A stretch of DNA of 64,000 nucleotides from NCBI GenBank assembly GCA_015680905.1, contig CM027381.1, positions 68,933,501 through 68,997,500 on the forward strand. The letters run 5' to 3'. How positions within the stretch are numbered: position 1 is the stretch's first letter; every line of letters begins with the position of its first letter. Below, in pieces: positions 34,673 to 45,389 of the stretch. The DNA is from Coptis chinensis. Lineage: Eukaryota; Streptophyta; Magnoliopsida; Ranunculales; Ranunculaceae. Position numbers and translations under genes: made by a program. Below the pieces are notes generated by a model, which was given only the letters and a program-made list of their open reading frames with translations, searched no databases and was not told the origin of the DNA.

Positions 34673-35255
34673 AAATAATAATTTGTTTTATATCTAAACT
34701 TGTTATTTTTCTTTTTTCTTTTTTCAATTGTGAATCATAAACTAGTTTAGGATTTAGAGTTCAGGGTTTACAAATTTCGTACCAACATATTTCACTTAAT
34801 TATTTAAAATAATAATTTGTTTTATATCTAAACGTGTTATTTTCCATTTTCTTTTTCAAATTGTGAATTATAAACTAGTTTGGGGTTTGGGATTTGGGGT
34901 TTAGGGTTTAGGGTTCAGGGTTTACAAATTTCGTACCAACATATTTCACTCAATTATTTGAAATAATAATTTGTTTTATATCTAAACTTGTTATTTTTTA
35001 TTTTCTTTTTCAAATTGTGAATCATAAACTGGTTTGGAGGTTTGGGGTTTGGGGTTTGGGGTTTAGGGTTCAGGGTTTACAAATTTCGTACCAACACATT
35101 TCACTTAATTATTCGAAATAATAATTTGTTTTATATCTAAACTTGTTATTTTCCATTTTCTTTTTCAAATTGTGAATCATAAACTAGTTTGGGGTTTGGG
35201 GTTTGGGGTTTAAGGTTTAGGTACAAACATATTTCACTCAATTATTCGAAATATA
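34673..35255. repeat. Tandem repeat with telomere-like TTTAGGG blocks (four copies)
   Basis: Units start at about 34673, 34807, 34961 and 35116 with AAATAATAATTTGTTTTATA. Their length varies (134, 154 and 155 bp). The change in length comes from runs of GGTTTGGGGTTTAGGGTT, close to the plant telomere repeat. Each unit then has TTTACAAATTTCGTACCAAC and ATATTTCACT. Confidence 0.88.
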
Positions 35256-35929
35256 TCAAAATTTCAAATATCTCTACATAAAATACTCAAGTTTCTCATT
35301 TACTCCTTACTCATTTTTTCATACTCAATCAAAATCCTAAATGGAACACGAAGATGAAGAAGAAGCATTTGAGCTAATACTTGAGGTGCAACAACAAATT
35401 AGAGAAGGTGAAAATAGAAGAAATGTTGAAGGTGAAGAATAACTAATAGAAAGTAAAGAAGTGGCAAAAAAATGTTGAAGGTGAAGGTGAAGAACTTGAA
35501 GAAATAGAAGATGTGACTAGTCGAGCAAATGAGATTCTGAGAAATCGTCGACGACAAAGACAAGCAAACCTAAATAATGATGTAACACTTGATTAAAATG
35601 AATACAAAACACTTGATTGATTGAATGAATGAATCTACAAAAGAGCATTGATTAGAATTAATGCAAAACACTTGATTGATTGAATGAATGCAAAACACTT
35701 GAATGAATGAATCAACAACATTTAGAACCTGAGCCCAAACAACACCTCTGGGTCGTTTGGGGAATCTAGCAACCAACATGGCTGGGTCGTTTGGACTAAA
35801 TTTAGTGAGAAGTTCATTTTTTTTGGTGACTTTGAAATCCCTCATTATACAAATTATTTTAGACTCTTGTTTTATTCTATATGTAGGATCCTTTGCCGCT
35901 ATCCCAAAACCGATCCTCTACAAACTCGA
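35256..35929. other. Leader between repeat array and MULE transposase
   Basis: It holds a short acidic open frame from 35341 (MEHEDEEEAFELILEVQQQI) and a CTTGATTGATTGAATGAATG direct repeat near 35600-35700. Two GGGTCGTTTGG motifs lie at about 35751 and 35785. None is assigned a function. Confidence 0.4.
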
Positions 35930-38743
35930 ATAACGTAAATTGTCAACCGATTTTAAGTGATACAATATAAATATTTACTACGGAAAAGGTATGATGGAGT
36001 AGGCATTGATTTCATTATTTATTTTATTTTTTAAATATAATTTTATTAGTGTATTAATAATAGTTGTTGTTTTTTATGTGTTTAGGTATTTCATACACGT
36101 AGCAAGGCAATTGGTTGGGCAACCGCTAGAGGAAAACAAGTTAATGTGGTTGTAGTAATTGAAAAGTCAGAGTATGTTAAGGGAAACCGAGTAGTAAGAT
36201 TGAATTTGGTTTGCGAGTGCTCGGGTGTGTATCAGTCACACAAGAAGGAAGGCGAAAGGAGGGATAATAAGAGAAAGTCGGGAACCAAGAAATCGGGATG
36301 TCCATTTAAGTTAAAAGGTGTTTTCCAACGCGGCATTATTGATAGTTGGAAAATATAAGTTAGAAATGGTATTCACAACCATGTATTTCTCTAACAAGTA
36401 CTCGAACTATGGAACGATCAGACGAGTAGCAAATGCATGTCCTTCAAGGTGTGGAATAAAGCCTAAACAAATTTTGGATTCCATCAAGAATAGGTATCAT
36501 GAAAACATATCTACTATATCCGAAGTCTACACTGCAAGGCAGAAGGTGAGGAGATTGGATATGAATGATCTCACACAATTGCAGAGATTGCATGAGTTGT
36601 TAGCAAAAGAACATTATTTTGAGGAGTTGTGAGGAGTTGGGAGAGGATGAGAATACCGAGGAGATAACGGGGTTGTTATGGGCCCATCCAAAAGGTGTTA
36701 AGTTGGCTCAGACTTTTCCAACAGTTTTCATGTTAGACGCTACCTACAAAACTAACAGGTATCGGTGGCCTTTCGTACAGTTTGTTGGGGTGAGTTCAAC
36801 GTGGAAGTCTTTCACTGTGTGTCAGATGCTACTTTAGTATGAAACAACAATCGACTATAAGTGGGCCCTACATCATTTTAGTGGCTTGCTTGATAACATA
36901 AGCTCATCCGTGATCGTGTCTAACAGGGACTTGGCCCTGATGAGTGCTGCTGATAAAGTTTTCCCTAACTCACAAAAACATCTATGTAGATGGCATATTG
37001 CTACGTGCGTCCTTTCAAAATGTTACGATATTTTTCCAAGCATAGAACTTATAGAGAAGGCCCAATTCTCATGGAACACTGTAGTTAAATCGAAGACAGA
37101 AGTTATTTTCCAGCGTTAATGGGATGCTTGTTGGAAAAATATTACAGGGTTGAGTACTCTAATTTTGTTAGTTATTTGCGAGAGACTTGGTTTCCTCACA
37201 AGAATCAATTCGTATGTTGTTAGACTGACCAACACATTCACTTTGGGAGTACAACAACCAATAGAGTTGAAGGGTCTCATGCTCAGGTGAAGCGTGTACT
37301 AGGAAATGCAAACTGTCATGATTTTTTTAGTATGTTTAGCTTAATCCACCCGATTCTAGAGATCCAGATGTCCGAGATTAGTGCTACCTTCGAGAGGAGT
37401 ATGATTGTAACTCAACACCACCACCAGATTCCTTTGTTTCCTAAACTCAGAGGCCTTGTCTCATGCAAATGTTTGGAATTGCTATTTGAAGAAATAGATA
37501 CTCGCGTAAAACGTGTTAAAGATGGAGAGATCAGGTGTTGGTGCTATTTGCGCACGAGCCACAGACTGCCATGTGCTCATGAATTAATTGAGTTTGAAGA
37601 GCAAGAGTGGTCCATCCCTTTAACTGCTATCGACCACTTTTGGAAAATATTGTATGCTTCTCCTAATATGTCAGTGGGTGATGGTCCCAATGTTAGATCT
37701 TCGATCGACTTGTTCATGAAAAGGTTTGCAATGGTTTCTGAAGAAGAGTAGAGGGTTATGATTAGGAAGCTTATAGAGATTATCGTACCATAAAGTACAT
37801 GGCTAGTACCGCCTTGTGAGAAAGCAAAAACCAAAGGTCGGCCGAAAGGTAGCTGCAAGAGAAAGCTTTCAACTGGATATGAGAACTCTTCAAAGCAAGA
37901 TCCATCTCATTTTGAACATTCTCAATGTGACCATGAGGAGTGGGTCTTGTCACAACAAAACACTACGCCCACCCAAAACACCCACACCACACCAAGAAAT
38001 AAGCATTCTCCAAAAACACTAACCCAAAACACCCACACCACACCAAGAAAGAAGACTTCTCCAAAAACAACAAAAACAACCACACCAAGAAATGTGAAAG
38101 ATGGGGTAAACTTTGGACAGACGAAGGGTCCTAAGGATTACAGGTTGGATATTCCTGAAGAAATATATAAATACATTGTTAGAGTCAAAGACCCTGTTGG
38201 CGATGGCAACTGCGGTTATAAAGCTTTGTGCATTGCATTAGGAAGAAGTCAAGAAGATTGGCCGCAGATGAGAAAGGACTTGTACCAAAACCTTATTGAC
38301 CACCTCCCCCTTTATTGTACTTTGTATATTCAAAATGAGGTTGTTTATGTGAAGAAAATAATCCCATATGAAAAAGGTTACGCACTCTTAAATAAGAGGA
38401 TGAGCATGCTCTTTGTTGGATACTTATTTGCTTCAATATTTAATGTTGTCCTCCCGCATTTAGGAGCTCGGCAGTGCTTCCTTATCATGCCGCTGAGAAC
38501 CCAAGCAAATACTGAGATAGCGCACATGTTGGTGGAAATCATTTTGACAATGTTGAACTTGTTGAAGATTGTTCGGTTCCTCTAGTAATGCACCATTAAT
38601 GGCTTAGAGCTCGATATAATATTGTTGAAAGTTGGAATTTGGCATTCACAGCAAGGTAATTGCAATTTATGGCATTGAACATTCCTAATCTAATATGGGA
38701 AGACGAGCTCGTTGAAGACCCAACAGTACATGTTATCGACTAA
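35930..38743 (+). pseudogene. Mutator-like (MULE) transposase fused to an OTU cysteine protease, broken
   Basis: A first exon ends at about 35988. The next exon starts after an AG at 36085. The FAR1-like N-terminal fold shows GTKKSGCPFKLKG near 36280 and VRNGIHNHVF. The MULE core follows: LLWAHPKGVKLAQTFPTVFM, LDATYKTNRYRWPFVQFVGV (36730-36790), VIVSNRDLALMSAADKVFPN (36910) and CRWHIA. The catalytic DDE-like Asp residues are in LDATYKT and SNRDLAL. A SWIM zinc finger, CWCYLRTSHRLPCAHEL, lies near 37537. A basic linker (AKTKGRPKGSCKRK near 37825) leads into the OTU domain: VKDPVGDGNCGYKALCIALG near 38185 (catalytic Cys) and, in another frame, NHFDNVELVED near 38540 (catalytic His). The frame is lost at several points, so it is inactive. 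Confidence 0.85.
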
Positions 38744-39034
38744 GTTGTTCATATGTTGTCGATATGATATTTTGATGTAATTTGTAAATTCATTTTGACA
38801 TGTTATTTTGATGTAATTTGGAACAAGTGTAATTTTATTTTATTTTTATGTTATTTGGAAATAATGTTTGGGCTTTTATTTGATTGGATTTGGAAATCGA
38901 GTGATCGACTAAGTTTATTCGGACGGCAATCGAGTGATTTGGAAATAATGTTCGTATGTTGTCAATATGATATTTTGATGTAATTTGGATTAAATTTGAT
39001 TTGATTTGATTTGATTTTACTTGATTTTACCTCA
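38744..39034. other. Spacer after the OTU domain
   Basis: This is AT-rich, with TATTTTGATGTAATTTG repeated near 38768, 38805 and 38970. No gene. Confidence 0.5.
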
Positions 39035-39360
39035 AACGACATGGTCAAGTCGTTATACCTTTGAACCAAATTATATGGGCTGGTCGTTTGACCTTTGAAC
39101 CAAATGGACTGAGCTTGTCGTTTGAGAAAAGTTCTCTGTTTTTTCATGAAACGATCTGAGCTGGTCGTTTGACCTTTGAACCAAACGATCTGAACTGGTC
39201 GTTTGACTTTTGAGCCAATCAGTCTGAGCTGGTCGTTTGAGAAAAGTTCTCTATTTTTTCATGAAATGATCTGAGCTGGTCGTTCAGGTATTCTAAGGAA
39301 CGATGTGGCTGGGTCGTTTGAGAATTCAAGGGGATGACATGGCTGGGTCGTTTGGACAAA
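39035..39360. repeat. GGTCGTTTG-motif cluster between transposase and PMD gene
   Basis: At least six units carry (G)GTCGTTTG, with spacers such as ACCTTTGAACCAAA and GAAAAGTTCTCT. It ends with ACATGGCTGGGTCGTTTGG, also present at 35777-35795. The unit length is about 35-45 bp. Confidence 0.75.
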
Positions 39361-39410
39361 AAAAATTTAGAATTTCATTTTGTTTTTACAACACTTTCAT
39401 ATCCATACAA

Positions 39411-39640
39411 CCACACAAACATCCATTCATTCCAAAATTCATTTATTCAAATAACAACAAATTCCACTTAACATCCATTCATTCCAAAATAAAAATTCAT
39501 TCATTCCAATCACCATACAAACATCCATTCATTCCAAAATTCATTCATTCCAATAACAACAAATTCCACTTAACATCCATTCATTCCAAAATCAAAATTC
39601 ATTCATTCCAATTAAAATTCATTCATTTAATCCATCCATT
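39411..39640. repeat. CATTCATTCC-rich tandem repeat (~102 bp unit, two copies)
   Basis: CATCCATTCATTCCAAAATT starts at about 39420 and again at about 39522, with ACAACAAATTCCACTTAACA inside both units. Confidence 0.8.
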
Positions 39641-40241
39641 CCTTCCAAAGTTACAAATTACAAAGTTAACAAAGTTACAAACCCTAAACTGAAACAAATC
39701 ATGAATTATAATGCCCACCACTGTACTTGCACCTAGTCAAGTTGTACGCCTGTTCGAAGGAGGACCTTGCTTCCTTTGGAATATTATCCTCAGCCAATTG
39801 CAGACCTCTCTCTAGCATGCGACTAGCTTCATCAATGACGTTGTTCTATAAAAAAAAAGGAAATCAAGATAAGTTACCAATCGAATGCAAAAAATAACAA
39901 TTAGAAAAACTCAATTAAAAATCACAATACTCACAATTGGTGTACAGTTGGGAAGTGTCTCTAAGGAAAAATGAATAGGAGCACGCTCAAGGTTTACCAA
40001 TCGAATGTGAGAATTCCTCGCATACCAAATCATATAGTTTGGATGACACTCCCATGGATAAGAAGAGATATGTCCTCGATTGCAGGGTTAGATCACGTGA
40101 TTCTACCATGACTCCCAGTAAGTTGGTGTCACAACTCAAATTTCTAAACAATTACAAAGTGAATATTTGAAAATTTAAATATCTCAAATATCGCTATGTT
40201 CAATTGTCTAAAAACCCAGACTATAACGGGGTGGATACAAC

Positions 40242-40670
40242 CAAGGCCCAAAATATCAATATCGATGAATATATCGGTGTACCCAAAAACCGATATATAT
40301 CGGATATATCATATATTTCGGATATATTCATTTTTTTGGTAACCAGTCCAAACTATTTAAAATATCAAAAATATCGGATATATCGGAAATATAATATCGA
40401 AAATATCAGATATATATCGGAAATATATTGGAAATATCGGATTTATATTTTAAAATGGTCAAAAAGTCAACCGATATATATCGATTATATCGGAAATATC
40501 GATTATATATCCATGATATAAAGTTTCATATCGGAAATTCCGATATATATCGGAAAAAAAAGGGTTCTATATTCGGTGGATATATGTCGAAAATATCGAT
40601 GTCGGTGTACCAAAATACCGATATATATATCGGCGATATATCGGATATATCGGCGATATTTTGGTCCATG
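40242..40670. mobile_element. hAT-type MITE (429 bp) made of CGATATATCGG repeats, nested in the solo LTR
   Basis: The left end is CAAGGCCCAAAATATC and the right end is GATATTTTGGTCCATG (inverse, two mismatches). The 8-bp target duplication GATACAAC is at 40234-40241 and 40671-40678. The interior is almost wholly ATATCGGATATATCGG-type units on both strands, so the whole element can fold on itself. Confidence 0.88.
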
Positions 40671-41574
40671 GATACAACGCATGCCAAAACTGAAAACCCA
40701 CATCATAAAAGAATCAACTTAACAACAATAATCTCCAAAATTACTCAACCACCACTTTATTAAAAGACTATCTTCCATCCCAATAAAAACATCAAACAAC
40801 TCTAAGAATAAAAGTCTTCAACATCGTATTCTCATATCATATGAATATGAAACTACGTTATTACATAATTCCAAAAAGAATCGGACCTAATGAAAGAACT
40901 AAAGGACTGCTCCAGGAAAGAATCCAATCAAATGTCGTGGTTCCACTGCCTTCCACCTATATTCCCACGAACACACCCACATTGCCAAAACAAAGCAAAC
41001 ATGGGTCAGTAAAATAGAATTTGTTGGTATGAGTAGACTAACAACATAAAAACAATTCTATACTTTAATTATCCAACAAACACTTTATATTTACCCATAA
41101 CTTAATCATTCTCAGCTTGGAAGACAGGTAGTTCCGTCATTTCACCCGGTATAGTTTCTTCTCAAGCAAGACTTCCATTCTATTAACTTATTTTAATAAC
41201 TTAGTAATTGAATTAAATCTTACCGATATCCACTTCTGTATAAGGGTAGGACAGCGTCCCTACACAAAATATTATTAAGTCCTACCCTCCTGCAAATGGA
41301 AGTTAGAAATTCTAAATAAACATATGTAAATATCCTATCAGTATGCAAAATGCAAGTCCGAGCACACCCGTACAATCAAATCAATTTCTCTTATTAATTA
41401 ATCGATTTATTTTCTTATACACTCACCCTTTAGTACCTACTTCACAATTTGCACTCCACACATTTGCCAAATCACACATTTCTGTGTGCCTCTTTCCCAC
41501 CGAATACCACAATATCATAGCCATCTCTAGGCTTTCATACACATATTTCACAGCTTCTTTGGGCATAAAACTCA

Positions 41575-41885
41575 GGTCATTCATGGCACATTTAATGAAT
41601 ACCTTAGGTCATTCCCACCACATTCAAGGAATACCTATCATATCACTAACGGGCCATTCATGGCACATTCAATGAATGCCCTGGGTCATTCCTGCCACAT
41701 TCAAGGAATACCCAACCCTACATTCTCGTACACTCAAGGAATACAACTAACCCGTAAGGCGAATACCTTAGTTCCTCTCTAGGGCAGTCCAAACAATCTG
41801 GTCATTCATGGCACAGTTAATGAATACCCCTTTATAACGCTAACGGGCTATTTATGGCACATTCAATAAATGCCCACCTAGCATA
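41575..41885. repeat. Degenerate ~30-60 bp repeats within the solo LTR
   Basis: TCATTCATGGCACATTTAAT recurs with small changes at about 41578, 41655, 41803 and 41852, mixed with CCACATTCAAGGAATACC (about 41618 and 41696). They are part of the LTR. Confidence 0.8.
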
Positions 41886-42194
41886 TGCTATCATCAGTCA
41901 TAAAATTTCATTTCCAAAACTTGAGGCGTGGAGAGTTCTAAAAGGGTGTGGTAAATTGTTGAGAACATTATTGCATATTTTATTTCCAAGAACGGAGGAG
42001 TATCTTGTTTCTTGTATTATTGTTTACGCGTTATTAATTATATCAATGTCTAAGTATCATAGCGTCGTATATCATAAAAGACTGAAATATCACATAGTAG
42101 TTAATACACGTACACACGTATATATATAAAGGTCTTAGCCTAAAGCCAAGCAAGCTAATAGCCCTAAACCTATCCTAATAGACCTAATCCTAGC

Positions 42195-42272
42195 CAAGTC
42201 AAAAGTCAAATCTGGTCAACTAGTCAAAGTCAACCCTGGTCAACTAGTCAAGGTTTGACTGGTCAACTAGTC
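42195..42272. repeat. GGTCAACTAGTCAA short tandem repeat
   Basis: Three copies of TGGTCAACTAGTC sit within 80 bases of the solo LTR. Confidence 0.85.
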
Positions 42273-43381
42273 CTAAACTCATCCAACCAAAAACCCAAAG
42301 ACTAAGGCCCAAAGCGTTTAGTCTTTCCCAGGCCCAATCTAAAATAACTTAAGCCCACAAATGAAAATCTAAACAAAACCCTTAAGCCCACAAAGTTGTT
42401 TCGGCCCAAGCCCAACAAAACCAAAAAAAAAACTCACTGTTCATCTTCCTCACCAATGCCTCCACCACCAAAGCAACTACCATAACCACCACTCGCCACT
42501 ACTATTAAACCCATCGGTTTTCATCCCTACTAAAAACCCAAACTGCCTATACCATCAAATCTCGATTCCCTCACTCCTCACAAATCGCATCTAACGCCAT
42601 TAACGCTCCTATCAAAGCTTCAACATCACTCAAACACAAGCAAACCACACCGAAACCACTCGATTTCAATCCCCACCCAAAAGCCCAACACTATTGTATA
42701 ATCAAACTTGATTTCCCCACTCCTCCCAAATCGCGAGTTAACGCCATTACTGCTCTTTCAGAGCTTCAACAGTTCTCAAACAAAGAACCCTCGAGAAAAA
42801 CAACCGCACAACATAATCCCCAACCCATATGATCATCCCAACACTTCAAGAGTCTAACAAAAACCCAACTCTCAATCTATTAACCATTGACAATTTAAAA
42901 CCATTGGAATAAAAAAAATAGTATTTAAACCATACAAGTTAAATATATAATCAATAATATGAACACAATATGTATTTCCAATTCCGCCGTATACAAAGTG
43001 AGAAGAAAAACATAAACTTAAAATGAGCAGAAAAGCAGAAAACTGATATCTTTATATCTTTGTCAGTAAACCAAAAACAGGCCGTCAGAGTAATAAGAGT
43101 AAGAAATTTTATGTTCAGTGAAGTGAAATATGTATTCTCTACTCACCCATGATTAGCTCCAACTATCAGCTATCTATCAGAAAAACCTTCATTTTCCTAT
43201 CTCAGTAAAACTCTTTTATTTTCTCTGTGTATAACTCTCTGTGTTCAAAAAACTCTCCATGTGAACTCCTTTTTGTTTTAAACCCACCCTCCCCCCTCCG
43301 AAAATAAGGAAGGAAGATTTATCTCTTAACCTATAGGGTTTCCTATCATTAACTAATATATATCCTATTTTTTGTTTTATC

Positions 43382-43411
43382 TATTATTATTATTATTATT
43401 ATTATTATTAT
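43382..43411. repeat. (TTA)n microsatellite
   Basis: About ten TTA/TAT units near the right end of the solo LTR. Confidence 0.95.
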
Positions 43412-43929
43412 GGTACTAGGAAAAATAAAAGAAGTAAACGGGGTGTTATAGTTGGCCCAATATTGGTCCATCTCACCTTATACCTGCATCCTGCTACAGT
43501 TATTGTCCTCCAATTTAGTGTTGGATGATCTACGGGTATAAGCTGCACGTGACCCAACTAACGCACAACCCTTGCGACAGCGTAAAACTCAACAATATTT
43601 AAAAAATATATCAATCCCTCAAAAAATACAATGTCATCGATCGGGCTTGTAGCTCTGACATTATTGTAGGGATGTCAATCAACTTGAAACAAAATCAAAT
43701 GTGTCATTAACAACTCCAATGATCAATTACTAAAAAATAATAATATAAACAAACTTAAATACTTACATTGAAACAATTCATATCATCAAGTATCGCTCGA
43801 TAATACTGCAATGCATGCGTTGTATCGTCATAGTACAAAGCGACTATTGTGTGTCTATGAGCACGTGCTTGAGACAAGCTATAGTCTATGTTTGGGATTG
43901 GTCTGAATACCAGGAAGTACTCATAGATC

Positions 43930-43931
<2 letters not shown>

Positions 43932-44000
<69 letters not shown>
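43932..44000. repeat. (AT)n microsatellite
   Basis: About 34 AT units followed by ACACACAC, in an intron of the PMD gene. It creates artificial open frames on both strands. Confidence 0.97.
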
Positions 44001-44009
<9 letters not shown>

Positions 44010-45389
44010 TAAATAGTTAACATATTGATAGAATAATAAAATTAACATTAAAAATAATCTCTAAAATACTAAAGTTTTACCTATATAATAGTCATATAGC
44101 CTGTAACCCCTTTCACCTTCGCACATGTGGCATCCCCAAGACCTTTATACAAAAATGCCAAAATTGATGCACCACATGCATACTCTCCTATCTCACTGAA
44201 TTTCAACAACGGCCTCAGATAGCATAGAGGCACTCTAGTCCCAGACTTGTCAGTAAAAATGGTACATTCAAAGAAAAATAGGATAAAAGCTCTGACAGCC
44301 CGTTGGACTTCCTACAAACTTGAGGCCTTCTCCACCACCTTCCCAATAGCGTTACATATGAGCTTATCATGAACTTTGTTAGCAAAATACTTTCGAAGGA
44401 ATTCTAGCCTTACTTTTGAAGTGAACTTGCTAGCTTCCATCTCTACCTTAATCAAAGAAATGGGGAGACCAAAAGCACGGTGTAGGAGATTTACCGATTG
44501 TTGTAGGTTCAACTTACTATCCCCTTGCACCGCTCTTCTTCTAACTATGACTCCACAGATTTGCACAACATCGTCCAAAGTCACAGTCATCTCCCCAAAT
44601 GGCAAATGGAAGGTGTTGGTCTCCGGATGCCACCTCTCCACAAATGCAGAGACCAATGGTAGATCCATAAGCTTGTGATAACTTAATACGAGATCATACA
44701 ACCCAGTCCTTCTCAACTCGTGGGCAAATCTTTGAGACTTTCTAAATTCACTCATGAAATCCCATTGGCACAACTTCGTTAAGTGCGAAACACACTTCAA
44801 CGCTCCGCGATCCTCCTGAAACAACCAAGCATGCATTAGACTCAATGAGCAGAAACAAAAGATTTTGTAAAAGAAAATCAAAATATTACCCTCTTCTCCC
44901 AAACATCGTGAGCGACACGCACCGCATAGTCATACAACAGCTCTGACTCATACGGTCAACCCCTATACTCACATCTTTTGAACTCCAAATCATCATTAGA
45001 TTTTCTCACAAAATCCAATACTAGAAGTGCTTCTTCCACTGGTGGTACGACTTTTACCATATTTTCTTTAACATCATCATCCTGCTCCTCCTCATCCCGA
45101 TTGTTATCCTGCATCCTCTTCATCACCCTCCTCATCACTCTCCTCTTCCACTATACTCTTCCGACAATCCATATTTACATTTAAACCTACATTGTTATCG
45201 CTATCTACACTATCTTCACTCGAAACTTCAGGAACCTCAGGACCCTCTTTTTCTTTGTGGTCCCCTCTACGCGCTGATGTCATGGTGCCCTCTCCCCCTT
45301 TTCTCTTGCTTTCAGCCGCATCACCACTAGAGGAACCGCCGCCAAACAACTTCTTCACACCCTTGAATGTAGTTTTCGCTACAATATTC

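Larger units (their letters stand above)
40127..43450 (-). mobile_element. Solo LTR, 3.3 kb, inserted in a PMD exon
   Basis: The plus-strand ends are TGTCACAACTC and GGGGTGTTATA. On the minus strand this reads TATAACACCCC...GAGTTGTGACA, so the first TG has become TA. The target duplication GTTGG is at 40122-40126 and 43451-43455. Removing the insert rejoins the PMD frame across GGGCCAACTTACTGGGAG. Size and start resemble long LTRs of chromovirus (Tekay/Del) elements; this family call is tentative. No polyprotein is present. Confidence 0.85.

Noticed and set aside
39303-39692. 129-codon open frame
   Set aside because: It is formed by the CATTCATTCC repeat array, giving a repetitive HPFIPKFIHS peptide with no domain.
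40204-40763. Tyr/Ile/Ser-rich open frames
   Set aside because: They are created by the CGATATATCGG repeats of the hAT MITE and appear on both strands.
43755-44048. Open frame with a long YIYIYI stretch
   Set aside because: The stretch is the (AT)n microsatellite. Only the part upstream of it in the minus reading (43930-43750) is PMD coding sequence.
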